A program made the translations under genes and the position numbers. Below are positions 36,314 through 45,450 of a DNA stretch of 64,000 nucleotides, piece by piece. Numbering within the stretch: position 1 is the stretch's first letter; each line of letters begins with the position of its first letter. Source of the DNA: Winogradskyella wichelsiae (GTDB taxonomy: Bacteria > Bacteroidota > Bacteroidia > Flavobacteriales > Flavobacteriaceae); NCBI RefSeq assembly GCF_013403925.1, contig NZ_JABFDJ010000008.1, forward strand, positions 1-64,000, in the 5' to 3' direction. Below the pieces are notes generated by a model. It made no database searches and was not told the DNA's origin. It saw only the letters and a list, made by a program, of their open reading frames with translations.

Positions 36314-37127
36314 CTGTTGTAATATCATTTTCGAGTTGCTTGATGAGCTCTAATTTCCTCTTGTTTATAACAATTTTATTAATCGACGAATTTACATAAT
36401 CTAACGGTGCATAATCGTTTTGCAAACGTACGTCATTTACTAGCATCAAATATAGGTTTAATGAATCTTTGAGCTGTAAGAAATTTGTTTTTTTTAACAG
36501 TTCATTTTTATTAGTATTATTTATAATAGGAATTTTCTCTACAACACGACTTAACTTTACCCAAAGCGAATCGTTTAATGAGTAAGATTTAAACTGCACA
36601 GAGATAGAATCTAAATAGATTTTATCCTTTTCTTTGAAGCGTTTAAAACGTTTTTCAATAGTATCTAAATTAATAGGATTTAATGGTAAACTAATATATC
36701 TAAACTGTATAAGATCATCATTTAATTTGAAAGATTCTTTATTTGCTTCGTAAAACAACTCAGCTGTTTCTCTGGGCACAACAGAATCAATACTTTTTTT
36801 AACTAAACCTTCTAAGTATGCTTTTGTATATAAGTCGTTTTTATATTGTTCTACTAATTTTGAAAAATCAGATTGCTTTTCTTCTGAAAGATTTACCATG
36901 GCACCATCCATCAATAGTAAACGATTTGCCCAACGATCTATGTAAGCATTAGCCATTAAAGTACTGTCTTCTTTAGAAGTTCCTTTTGGCACTACATCTT
37001 TAAGGTCTTCTTTATAGAGAAAACTTTCATTAACTCTAGCAATTGGATTTAAATCGCTTGACGGTTTGATAAAATCGCAGCTTGAAAAAAGAAGACAAAG
37101 AATGCCTATGTTTAAAAAATATTTCAA
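36276..37127 (-). CDS. Lipoprotein related to SurA/PpiC N-terminal domain
   Basis: About 283 residues if begun at the TTG at 37127, which gives a textbook lipoprotein signal (MKYFLNIGILCLLFSSC); an ATG at 37166 inside the upstream gene would give 296 residues. After the lipid Cys come VNESFLYKEDL and a helical region like the chaperone part of SurA. No parvulin active-site segment is clear, so it may be a chaperone without isomerase activity. It lies between two PPIase genes in the same direction and likely works with them at the outer membrane. Confidence 0.8.
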   Translation of the reverse strand: MKYFLNIGILCLLFSSCDFIKPSSDLNPIARVNESFLYKEDLKDVVPKGTSKEDSTLMANAYIDRWANRLLLMDGAMVNLSEEKQSDFSKLVEQYKNDLYTKAYLEGLVKKSIDSVVPRETAELFYEANKESFKLNDDLIQFRYISLPLNPINLDTIEKRFKRFKEKDKIYLDSISVQFKSYSLNDSLWVKLSRVVEKIPIINNTNKNELLKKTNFLQLKDSLNLYLMLVNDVRLQNDYAPLDYVNSSINKIVINKRKLELIKQLENDITTDAIKNNKYQIYN

Positions 37128-37137
37128 ATAATGTAAA

Positions 37138-39081
37138 TTAATTTCCGATTTCAGCCTTAATAGCATTAAGTGTTGCTTGGTTAACGTCTATTTTAAAACG
37201 TTCGTATAAATCATTGATCCAATTTTCTTCAATCTCTGTTTGGTAATCGCTGATCACATTACCTTTTGCTTCTTCTAATGTTTTTTGTCCAGCTGGTAAA
37301 ATATTTAAAACATTGATAACATGAAAAGCTTCGTGATTTTCATAAACATCTGAAACCCCTGTTTTAGGTTTAAAACCTGAAGGTAAAATAGAATCGTCTG
37401 TACTATAGGTTCCTTTTGTAAAGATAACGTTTTGCTTATCTTCTGTATTTAACTTTTCACTGATTACTTCTTCCGATTTTCCTTTCTTCATTAGTTTTCG
37501 GATTTTCTTCATTTGAGATTGATCTGCCGAAGATGCAATAAGGACATCTACTCTATCCTTCCATTGGTAATTAGATTTGTTATTATTGTAAAATGTTTCT
37601 AAGCCTATAGAATCTTTAGAAGCCTTGTTCCAAACCTCTTTTTCCATTAAATCGAATAACAAAAGTCCATCTCTATATTCTTTTAAGATATTGGCATACT
37701 CTTTATTTTCTACTTCTAAATTGTCTTCTCTATATTTAAGTATCGATTTTTCGAAAAAACTATCGAATTCCTTATCTATAATTATCGCAAAATCTATATT
37801 TCTAGCATTATAAATACGTTGCACTGTTTCTAAATGTTGTGCAAAGTCTCCATACGTAAATACTGTATCATTAATTGTAAATAAAGTTTCTTCACCTTTA
37901 AAATCTTTTGGTACGGCCCAAGAACGATTATAGAAGTCTTTATTTAATAGAGATACAAAATAAGCTTTAGATTTATCATTATAAGTAATCTCATATTGAT
38001 TCTTAAGCTTTGCGATCATTGCTTCGTTAATTAACTTTGATCTAGAATCTCTTTTAACTTTAGATTCAAATGACGCTTTTAATTCTTCAAATGGTGCCAC
38101 CTCCTCAAGCTGTAATCTTTTTACAATATGCCAACCATATGCTGACTTAAAAGGTTTAGTAACATCACCATCATTTTTTAATCCAAAGGCTGCTGCTTCA
38201 AATTCAGCTGAACTTAACTGACCACTTTTAAAAGGCGATAATTTCCCTCCATTTTGAGCAGAGCTTTTATCCTCTGAAAATTGTTTTGCTAAAGACTCAA
38301 AACTTTCACCCTGATTTAGCTTTTTATAAATCGTGTTTATTCTTGCTTCTGGGTCTAAAAGTGAATCTTTAGGATTAAAATTCACCATAATATGTTCTGC
38401 TGTTAAAGTACCTTTACTCGGTTTTCTATCATTGATTTTTACAACGTGATAACCAAATTGAGTTCTAAAAGGCATTGAAATTTCACCAACTTTAGTATTA
38501 TAGGCTGCCGTTTCAAAATCATAAACCATTTTAAAAGCAGAAAAAGATCCTAGATCTTCAAGAAAAATAGTTTTTCCGTTATGCATTTCTGCTTTAACTT
38601 TCTCATAACCTTCTTTTAAAGCCCGATTACGCAAAGCTAAAACTTCATTATATGCATTAATTGTATCTTTAGCTGTTGCCTCTAAACGCACTAAAATATG
38701 GGATGCATTAAGATCTATATTACTACGATTGTATGCCTCTCTTACCAAAGCATCTGTAGCTTCGTTATCCGAAATGTAATTTTTAATGAGTTGTTTTTTA
38801 TATCTCGAAAATTCACGTTGATAACTTACGTCTTCATCTAAGTTTAAACGTTTGGCCTCTTTTAATTTTAATTGGTATTCTGTAAATAATTTTAGATAGC
38901 CATCAATGTCCTTTTGACTTTCATCTTGAACTAAATCTAAGTTTTTATTATAGACCCTTATAAATTCCGAAGCCATAATAGGTTCATCGTCTACAGTAAG
39001 AAGTACTGCGTCATTTTCTTGAGAAAATGAAAAATTCAGTGCAAAAACCACTAAAAACAAGCATTTAAATTTTAGACTCAT
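37138..39081 (-). CDS. PpiC/parvulin-type peptidyl-prolyl isomerase
   Basis: Secreted protein of 647 residues with a signal peptide (about 1-20, ending NFSFSQ). The N-terminal chaperone helices are followed by two parvulin domains (about 120-340): NASHILVRLEA...FGYHVVKIND and TAEHIMVNFNP...FKSAYGWHIVKR. The C-terminal third resembles a further degenerate SurA-like segment. First gene of a four-gene minus-strand group with a good promoter. Confidence 0.92.
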   Translation of the reverse strand: MSLKFKCLFLVVFALNFSFSQENDAVLLTVDDEPIMASEFIRVYNKNLDLVQDESQKDIDGYLKLFTEYQLKLKEAKRLNLDEDVSYQREFSRYKKQLIKNYISDNEATDALVREAYNRSNIDLNASHILVRLEATAKDTINAYNEVLALRNRALKEGYEKVKAEMHNGKTIFLEDLGSFSAFKMVYDFETAAYNTKVGEISMPFRTQFGYHVVKINDRKPSKGTLTAEHIMVNFNPKDSLLDPEARINTIYKKLNQGESFESLAKQFSEDKSSAQNGGKLSPFKSGQLSSAEFEAAAFGLKNDGDVTKPFKSAYGWHIVKRLQLEEVAPFEELKASFESKVKRDSRSKLINEAMIAKLKNQYEITYNDKSKAYFVSLLNKDFYNRSWAVPKDFKGEETLFTINDTVFTYGDFAQHLETVQRIYNARNIDFAIIIDKEFDSFFEKSILKYREDNLEVENKEYANILKEYRDGLLLFDLMEKEVWNKASKDSIGLETFYNNNKSNYQWKDRVDVLIASSADQSQMKKIRKLMKKGKSEEVISEKLNTEDKQNVIFTKGTYSTDDSILPSGFKPKTGVSDVYENHEAFHVINVLNILPAGQKTLEEAKGNVISDYQTEIEENWINDLYERFKIDVNQATLNAIKAEIGN

Positions 39082-39135
39082 AATTTATTCTTCAATATAT
39101 ATTATTTGTAATGTGTATTCGCCTTTAAAACTTAG

Positions 39136-39165
39136 CAAAAATAACATAAATAGCGTATTTAACAA
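39136..39165 (-). promoter_or_regulatory. Promoter of the PPIase-moxR group
   Basis: On the minus strand TTG (39165-39163), 19-nt spacer, TATTTTTG (39143-39136), 54 nt before the ATG at 39081. Confidence 0.6.
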
Positions 39166-39340
39166 GCCTATTAAATAGCATTAGTTTCAACAGTTATCCG
39201 CTAGTTACGGTGTAAAAATCAATCATGAATAACATTTCACAATAATTTATAATGATTTTAACAATTAAAATGATAAAATCAACGATTAGTTAAAAGTATA
39301 ACCTAGATTTTTTTATACATTTATCCAAACATCCCTCTAA

Positions 39341-39799
39341 ATGAAGCACACTACCGAACTATTAATTGATAAACCCATATTAGAAGTTATAAAGAAATTA
39401 AATTCTATTGACAATTTAAAACATTGGCAAAATGGTTTAGTGAGCACAAGTCATATTTCTGGAACTCCTAATGAATTAGGTGCTAAACTAAAATTAAATT
39501 ATACTTTTGGAAAACGCAAAATGGAAATTATAGAAACAGTGACAAAACAAGATTTTCCAAGGGAATATCATGCTACTTATACAACTAAAGGGATCCGGAA
39601 TATTCAGGAAAATTATTTTAAAGCTATAGAGGATAATATGACGCAATGGGTTTCTAAAAACGAATTTCAGCCAACCAATTTTAAAATGAGTATGTTCTTA
39701 CTCTTATTGCCTAGTTCCTTTAAAAAACAAACTATAACTTACATGACCAATTTTAAACATTTTGTTGAAAAAGGCACGTCTGTTTACAACTCTAAATAA
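39341..39799 (+). CDS. SRPBCC-fold protein
   Basis: 152 residues that look like the START/Bet v1 (SRPBCC) fold: TTELLIDKPILEVIKKLNSIDNLKHWQNGL at the start, then alternating strands with MEIIETVTKQDFPREYHATYTTKG. Such proteins bind hydrophobic ligands. No ligand or partner is evident. It precedes a small gene by 15 nt, probably as a pair. Confidence 0.75.
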   Translation: MKHTTELLIDKPILEVIKKLNSIDNLKHWQNGLVSTSHISGTPNELGAKLKLNYTFGKRKMEIIETVTKQDFPREYHATYTTKGIRNIQENYFKAIEDNMTQWVSKNEFQPTNFKMSMFLLLLPSSFKKQTITYMTNFKHFVEKGTSVYNSK

Positions 39800-39814
39800 A
39801 AAGAAATTATAAAA

Positions 39815-40054
39815 ATGCGAAAACTAAAATTAATATGGGATTTTAAAGGACCTGCCGGACAAAAAACAGCAGAACACCACCTTATTCATTTGAAAGAATA
39901 TATTGAAATAAACAAACTAAATATTACAATTACTGGCGTTGAAACTATAAGCGACATGCATAGCTTAGCTTTTTTAGTCGTAGATGAATCTGAAATGAAA
40001 CCAATACGAGATAGCCTGAAACCACACAGAGGACAAGTTTATCAAGAGTCTTAG
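39815..40054 (+). CDS. Small conserved-looking protein, unknown function
   Basis: 79 residues, no signal peptide or membrane helix, beginning MRKLKLIWDFKGPAGQKTAE and containing HHLIHLKEYIE. The alternating strand-helix pattern suggests a small ferredoxin-like or dimeric alpha-beta barrel domain. I do not recognise the family with confidence. It follows the SRPBCC gene on the same strand. Confidence 0.7.
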   Translation: MRKLKLIWDFKGPAGQKTAEHHLIHLKEYIEINKLNITITGVETISDMHSLAFLVVDESEMKPIRDSLKPHRGQVYQES

Positions 40055-40103
40055 TTTGTGAGATGGTGAGATGGTTAATTTATTTTTTTTAATAAACTAA
40101 TCT

Positions 40104-41255
40104 CTATACTTTCCTTATAAAGCGCTTAACAAATGCTTGAATAAAGCGTTTTGGCGGTACTGAAAGAATAATTTTTAGATCTTCTAAAAGTGTTGACTCT
40201 TCATCTAAAAACTTAAATATCGTTTTAACATTTGTTTTCCTAAACATTGAAGAGAATATAGTAGCGCCTTCACCATTATGATTTGCTAAAACATCTAAGA
40301 AAATTAAATCGTAAAATCGAAACTTTGTAGACTTCTGAAACTTTGATAGATCTTCATTCTTCTTTAAAAAACTAATAACCTCTTTAGTCTTTTTAGACGT
40401 ATTCTGAAATGTATAACCGGTACTTGCTTTGGTCCAACCTCCAGCTGTTCCAACATTCAGAATGTGCTGAGAATTTAAGCTATTAAAATCAAAAGAAGTC
40501 ATGGGTATATTTCCCTGCTCCTTTTCAATAATTTCATAATCTAAAATATTCCTCTGTTTTAAATAAGAGTGAATCCCATCTTCATATTCAGAAAACGCTA
40601 GCAAATCTTTAGAAAACAGAGTATATTCAAATAATGCTGTTTGCTTATCTATAGCCAATACATACATAAAACGTGTATTTCCATTTTGAGGCACGGTAAA
40701 ATCCATAAAAGTTGCCATGGAATCATCAAACGCCTCTGTCTTTGTTTTCACAAACCAACCTACAAAATGCTGATGAATTAAAGGATATTTAGGATGTGCT
40801 ACATAAACCTCTGAGTTAGGTAAACTATTAAATAGCTTAGACCCAAAATAGGTTTCATTATTAGCAATAACCTCAACTCCCGTATTCGATTCTTGAAAAT
40901 GATCTACTACGCCTTCAACAAAGGTAAAATTAGAATTAGAATTTATACGCGTCCAAAGTAAATTATAGAAAGGTTCGCTTCTCACCATTTTATAAACATA
41001 AGGTCTAATTGAAATGTTTTTTGAAAATGAATCACTTCCAAAGTAAACATTACTCCATGTTTTGGTTAAAAGTTCATCCCACTCTCCTAGTCCTTTTTCC
41101 CAGAAGCACCACGTTCTATCGTTACCTTTATGCTTCTCTTTATCAATAATTAAAATTGACTTATCATCAAAAAAAATATCTTGAGACATCCGATACGCCA
41201 GCAATAAGCCCGAAGCTCCTGCTCCTAATATGATATAATCGTATTTTGATTTCAT
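40104..41255 (-). CDS. crtY: Lycopene beta-cyclase
   Basis: Cyclises the ends of lycopene to beta-carotene. The ATG at 41255 gives 383 residues; a TTG 12 nt upstream is less likely. The FAD-binding N-terminus reads DYIILGAGASGLLLAYRM, followed by NDRTWCFWEKG, typical of CrtY. The late GTAGGWTKASTGYTF matches the family's ATP/FAD-site segment. It stands 13 kb from crtI-crtB-crtZ, on the other strand, in a group with patatin and M1 peptidase genes. Confidence 0.93.
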   Translation of the reverse strand: MKSKYDYIILGAGASGLLLAYRMSQDIFFDDKSILIIDKEKHKGNDRTWCFWEKGLGEWDELLTKTWSNVYFGSDSFSKNISIRPYVYKMVRSEPFYNLLWTRINSNSNFTFVEGVVDHFQESNTGVEVIANNETYFGSKLFNSLPNSEVYVAHPKYPLIHQHFVGWFVKTKTEAFDDSMATFMDFTVPQNGNTRFMYVLAIDKQTALFEYTLFSKDLLAFSEYEDGIHSYLKQRNILDYEIIEKEQGNIPMTSFDFNSLNSQHILNVGTAGGWTKASTGYTFQNTSKKTKEVISFLKKNEDLSKFQKSTKFRFYDLIFLDVLANHNGEGATIFSSMFRKTNVKTIFKFLDEESTLLEDLKIILSVPPKRFIQAFVKRFIRKV

Positions 41256-41267
41256 GTATGACCTCAA

Positions 41268-42152
41268 TTACTCTTCATGACGACTTTCTGCATAATCATA
41301 ACCTTCATGCCACCATCTCTCCATCAATCTTTTACTAAAAATTAGTGAGTTTTCAGTAAGACTTGTTGGTGTATAGTACAAATTAAGTTTTACATTTTTG
41401 TTTCTGGCTGCGAGCTTGCCAATCATAATATCATTTCGTTCTACCTGATTCAGTAGATGTCCGAATAAACTAATCATAAGTGAAAAGGGGTTTTTACCCA
41501 AAACTTTCTGTTTCCCTAAAGTTTCTGCCTCTAAAACAATAGCATCAATTTCAGTGGCTCCTCTTAAAATAGCTTCGCGAATAGGTATTACACTTCCTAA
41601 ACCACCATCTGCATATTCATAACCATCAACTTTTGCGAGAGACATAAATGGTACATAGTTACAAGAAATCCATATCCAATTACAAAATTCTTCGTAAGTA
41701 CATTCTTGTATAGACTTATACTCAGTACGGTTCATAGATAAATTAGCAACCGTTACCACAACATCGTGCTTTTCTTTTCTAATCTTTAAATACTCCTCAT
41801 AAGTTACATGCTTTTTAATATGTCTTTTCAATGCTTTACTTTCTCCAAAAGTTCGTCTTCTTCTAATAAACTGCCATATTGAATTTACAAAATCTATTGA
41901 AACATATTCTCTATCCCCTTTTTTACGCTGAATGAAAGGACTAACACTAAAAATATCTTGCTGTTGTACATTAGTAAAAATATCATAAAGCTTCCCGATT
42001 TCATTTACAGCTAAATGCGGCACCAAAAGACTTCCTGTTGAAGTTCCTAAAAACATATCATATTCACGCTTCTCACGTTCCATAAGGTATTGTGCAACAC
42101 CACCTGCAAATGCTCCTTTACTTCCTCCTCCAGATATTACTAATGCTCGCAT
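41268..42152 (-). CDS. Patatin-like phospholipase
   Basis: 294 residues of patatin fold: oxyanion-hole motif GGGSKGAFAGGV near the N-terminus, nucleophile Ser in GTSTGS (about 37-42), and catalytic Asp in YADGGLGSV. It lacks a signal peptide, so it is presumably cytoplasmic; members release fatty acids from lipids. Its ATG overlaps the M1 peptidase stop by 1 nt (TAATG), and crtY starts 12 nt after its own stop, so the three genes are likely co-transcribed. Confidence 0.92.
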   Translation of the reverse strand: MRALVISGGGSKGAFAGGVAQYLMEREKREYDMFLGTSTGSLLVPHLAVNEIGKLYDIFTNVQQQDIFSVSPFIQRKKGDREYVSIDFVNSIWQFIRRRRTFGESKALKRHIKKHVTYEEYLKIRKEKHDVVVTVANLSMNRTEYKSIQECTYEEFCNWIWISCNYVPFMSLAKVDGYEYADGGLGSVIPIREAILRGATEIDAIVLEAETLGKQKVLGKNPFSLMISLFGHLLNQVERNDIMIGKLAARNKNVKLNLYYTPTSLTENSLIFSKRLMERWWHEGYDYAESRHEE

Positions 42153-44131
42153 TACTTTTTATTTTCTTCTAACTTGTTAGATAATTCTTTAGCAAACTTA
42201 ACCATTCTCCAGTTATAATGTGATTTTGCTTTCTCTAAGTTTGCTTCACATTCTTCATTGCAAGATTTCATTAAATACAAATACTGAAATGCATTCATTC
42301 TTAAATCTACATTATATGCTTCTCCTGTATAATCTACCAACTCATTAAATAACTTTTGTTTATCGTCTGTTTGATAATATGCCGTGTTTAAATTTAAAAC
42401 AATCCATAATAAACGCACATTCTTATCACTAAAACCCGAAATACCTCGTGTTTTAGCCAAATATTTAGAACGCTCTAATGGAAAATTATTCCAAAGGTTA
42501 TATAAGGCTTTCTCTATAGTGATGTACGATTGATCATCGAGTAACGATTCGTAATCCGTCTTCAGATTTTCTGGAATTTTAGTAACGTATTGAGAAATAG
42601 CCTGACGCACTTTTATACCATTTTTAAAAGTACCTAGGGTCACTAAGTCTGGAACTTGACTAATTACTTTTGCTTTTGCTTCATCTGAAACATAATACTT
42701 TAAATAATCGGCACACTTAGATGTTTTAGCTTCACAATCTACCATAGCATATTCATTAATAAATTCTGATTCCTTCCTTAAAACCTCATAAGCCTTCTCG
42801 TAAGGAAAAGATTTATTTTTAATCCAATAATTAACAAAACTCGTTAATGACTTACCGTAAAGGCGCTCTACTTCTTTAATAAAATCTGAAGTTTCAACAT
42901 TTCCAAATTGATGCTTCTCTAGATAATTTTTAACCGCTTGCTTAAAAACACGATCACCTACAACACCTCTTAAAATATGTAAAACCCATGCCCCACGTTG
43001 ATAAAAAGTTAAACTACTAGCTTTAGTGTCTAACAAAGATGTTCCTTCTCCCGAAAGCTCTTGATGACTTAGATCTATTATGGATTCTAAAAGTTTAAAG
43101 TTGAAATAATTCTCACCAAAAATATCGCGTTCCGCTAAAAGCGCATAATAGGTTGCAAATCCTTCTTGTAACCAATGATGCTCACTCGATTTTGCCGTAA
43201 CTAAATCTCCAAACCATTGATGTGCCAATTCGTGCGCATTAACATTCACATAGTTTTTATCATTAAAACCAATAGAATCTACCACGTAAGCATCTGAAAA
43301 AATGGTAAGACTTGTGTTTTCCATACCTGCGTATAAAAAATCATGAACAGGTATTTGCTTGTAATTCTGCCACGGAAAAGCAAATCCTATTTCTTCTTCT
43401 AAGAAATCGAACATTTGTTTTGAATAACGGTAAGTGGGCTCCACTTTTAAAGAATCTTCAGGATAATAGTAATACTCTAAAGGAATACCACTTTTAGATG
43501 TCTTTGTTTCTTTATTGTATTTACCATAAACCAAAGCTAATAGATAACTTGGCATTGGCTTCTTCATCTTATAAGATGTTTTAACGCTTCCGTTTGGCAA
43601 TTCAATACGCTCCGTTATAGCTCCGTTTGATAAAAGTTTATATTCAGAATCTCCTACTAAACTTAAATTGAAAATAATTTTATCATTAACATCATCTATA
43701 CTAGGAAACCAATTACTTGTATATTTCCCTTGACCTTGCGTCCAAACCTGTGGTGCATTTTCACGCTCTAAAAAATACATTGCTTTTTTAGGCTTTGCCG
43801 AATAGTTAAAACGAACCACATAAGATTCATTTTTTTTAAATGGGTAGTTAAAATAGATTTTATTATCAATATTTGAATATGATAGCGCACCAAAAACAGC
43901 ATCACTTTTAGCTATTTCAACTGTATTGAATTTCATATTTACAGCATCTAAAAAAATAGAATCTGTAGCTTTCAAAATCTTAAAATTATAAGATACACTG
44001 CCTTCAACCAAAGTAGAATCTGGTACAATATTTAATGTAGCGGTTGCCTTAATAAAATTAACATAACTGGTTTGTTGCGCAAACGACAGGCTACACACAC
44101 ACACACAAATGACCGTAAAAAAAATCTTCAT
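42152..44131 (-). CDS. M1-family metallopeptidase
   Basis: Secreted zinc aminopeptidase, 659 residues with a signal peptide (about 1-18, ending LSFAQ). The zinc site HELAHQWFGDLVT with the third ligand Glu in HHWLQEGFATYY is intact, as is the GxMEN-type exopeptidase motif (AGMENTSLTIF). Amino-terminal beta domain, catalytic domain and a helical C-terminal region are all present. First gene of the group with patatin and crtY. Confidence 0.94.
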   Translation of the reverse strand: MKIFFTVICVCVCSLSFAQQTSYVNFIKATATLNIVPDSTLVEGSVSYNFKILKATDSIFLDAVNMKFNTVEIAKSDAVFGALSYSNIDNKIYFNYPFKKNESYVVRFNYSAKPKKAMYFLERENAPQVWTQGQGKYTSNWFPSIDDVNDKIIFNLSLVGDSEYKLLSNGAITERIELPNGSVKTSYKMKKPMPSYLLALVYGKYNKETKTSKSGIPLEYYYYPEDSLKVEPTYRYSKQMFDFLEEEIGFAFPWQNYKQIPVHDFLYAGMENTSLTIFSDAYVVDSIGFNDKNYVNVNAHELAHQWFGDLVTAKSSEHHWLQEGFATYYALLAERDIFGENYFNFKLLESIIDLSHQELSGEGTSLLDTKASSLTFYQRGAWVLHILRGVVGDRVFKQAVKNYLEKHQFGNVETSDFIKEVERLYGKSLTSFVNYWIKNKSFPYEKAYEVLRKESEFINEYAMVDCEAKTSKCADYLKYYVSDEAKAKVISQVPDLVTLGTFKNGIKVRQAISQYVTKIPENLKTDYESLLDDQSYITIEKALYNLWNNFPLERSKYLAKTRGISGFSDKNVRLLWIVLNLNTAYYQTDDKQKLFNELVDYTGEAYNVDLRMNAFQYLYLMKSCNEECEANLEKAKSHYNWRMVKFAKELSNKLEENKK

Positions 44132-44480
44132 AAACTAAAAATAAATAACAATTAATACCAAATTACGATTTTCTACCACTCATACGTAAGAAGTTTAACA
44201 AAAAACCCAAATATACAAATCAATAGAACGCAACAAAACCAAGAATCTCAACTATAATAATGTTCAAATAGATCTAATACCTAAACTAACAATGACAACG
44301 CCAAAAACAAACTCTTTTACCTCTCAATCAAAACCCATTATAAGACCAAGTAACAATTTAATAAATCACTCATTTATTCACCAAGAAACATTCACATATC
44401 TATTTATTTGTATATATTTAGCGTTACTAATTTCGCTTTAAACATTTATATATCATCACATTAATAAAAATGATTTTACA
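44132..44480. other. Intergenic stretch of 349 bp
   Basis: AT-rich region between the M1 peptidase start and the acyltransferase start; the two genes diverge. It contains the promoter of the cassette that follows. A 49-codon frame (44292-44441) shows no coding signals and overlaps that promoter. Confidence 0.55.
44407..44435 (+). promoter_or_regulatory. Candidate promoter of the five-gene cassette
   Basis: TTTG at 44407-44410, 17-nt spacer, TAATTTCG at 44428-44435 (one mismatch to TAnnTTTG), 45 nt before the acyltransferase ATG. Confidence 0.4.
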
Positions 44481-45083
44481 ATGACTGCAAACCCATTTGA
44501 AATTGGTTATTACCATGACAATGAATTAAAAGCACTTGGTTTTAAATCTATTGGGACAAATATTAAAATCGCTAAGAATTGTTTAATTTTTGGTATTCAT
44601 AACATTTCAATTGGTAACAATGTTATTATTGATTCATTTTGCTCACTTATAGCACCAGAAAACGGTTATTTAAATATTGGCTCTTACGTTCATATTGCAT
44701 CATACTGCCACCTACTTGCATCAGATGGTATTGAACTTGACGATTTTAGTGGATTATCTCAAGGTGTAAAAATATACAGTAAAACCGATGATTATTCAGG
44801 TAACTCATTAACAAACCCAACAGTACCGAACGCTTACAAGTCTATGAAAAAAGGAAAAGTTACACTCGGCGAACATACCATTATTGGAGCAGAATGCGTA
44901 ATACTCCCAAACGTAACTATAGGAGAAGGCACATCTGTTGGCGCTTTATCTCTTGTAAGCTCAAACCTAAGTTCATGGACAATCTATTGCGGAAATCCTT
45001 TAAAAAAACTCACGCAAAGATCTAAAGGTATCTTAACTAAAAAACAAGAATTTCTAGATGAATTAGACCATAACAAAACTTAG
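44481..45083 (+). CDS. Hexapeptide-repeat acyltransferase
   Basis: 200 residues of left-handed parallel beta-helix type (LbH), with hexapeptide repeats such as IGNNVIIDSFCSLI, IGSYVHIASYCHLL and ITIGEG-like turns near GAECVILPNVTIGEGTSVGA. Relatives acetylate sugars or amino acids with acetyl-CoA; a candidate catalytic His lies in ASYCHLL. It opens a five-gene cassette on the plus strand, 93 nt before the ACP gene. The substrate is unknown; in this context it could act on a carrier-bound intermediate or release one. Confidence 0.85.
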   Translation: MTANPFEIGYYHDNELKALGFKSIGTNIKIAKNCLIFGIHNISIGNNVIIDSFCSLIAPENGYLNIGSYVHIASYCHLLASDGIELDDFSGLSQGVKIYSKTDDYSGNSLTNPTVPNAYKSMKKGKVTLGEHTIIGAECVILPNVTIGEGTSVGALSLVSSNLSSWTIYCGNPLKKLTQRSKGILTKKQEFLDELDHNKT

Positions 45084-45176
45084 TTCAATTGAATTAAATA
45101 CTATTTATACAAAACCAAAACGTTCAGATTCCATCGTAAAATATGAACAAATTCAAGAATAATAACATTTTCTATA

Positions 45177-45425
45177 ATGCATACCGAAACAGATATAAAA
45201 ACTAAAATAAAAAATTACATTATCGAATCGACTTTTGATGATGTTGAAAAAATAAAAGATGATACGCTTATTTTTGAAGAAGGCATCCTAGATTCCATGG
45301 GTTTATTATTTTTAATTGAATTTTTGCAAGAAGAATTTAACTTAACCACTACCGATGAAGAACTTGTAGTTGAAAATTTTCAATCCATTAATAGTATGAT
45401 AACCTTTGTTGAGAGCAAAATGTAA
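45177..45425 (+). CDS. Acyl carrier protein
   Basis: 82 residues with the phosphopantetheine attachment site S40 in EGILDSMGLLFLIEFL and the acidic helices usual in ACPs. It is not the fatty acid synthase ACP: the sequence around S40 is DSMGL rather than DSLDT/V. It lies 25 nt before the AsnB-like gene and presumably carries a substrate for the cassette. Confidence 0.92.
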   Translation: MHTETDIKTKIKNYIIESTFDDVEKIKDDTLIFEEGILDSMGLLFLIEFLQEEFNLTTTDEELVVENFQSINSMITFVESKM

Positions 45426-45450
45426 ATTCTAACCTTTTATTCTTTTAACT

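Noticed and set aside
40055..40103. A GAGATGG direct repeat and T8 run between the small protein gene and crtY, as a terminator.
   Set aside because: Pairing around the T run is imperfect and interrupted, so it is not supported strongly enough to list.
44292..44441. A 49-codon plus-strand frame before the acyltransferase.
   Set aside because: No motif, no start signal, low-complexity composition and overlap with the candidate promoter. Probably chance.
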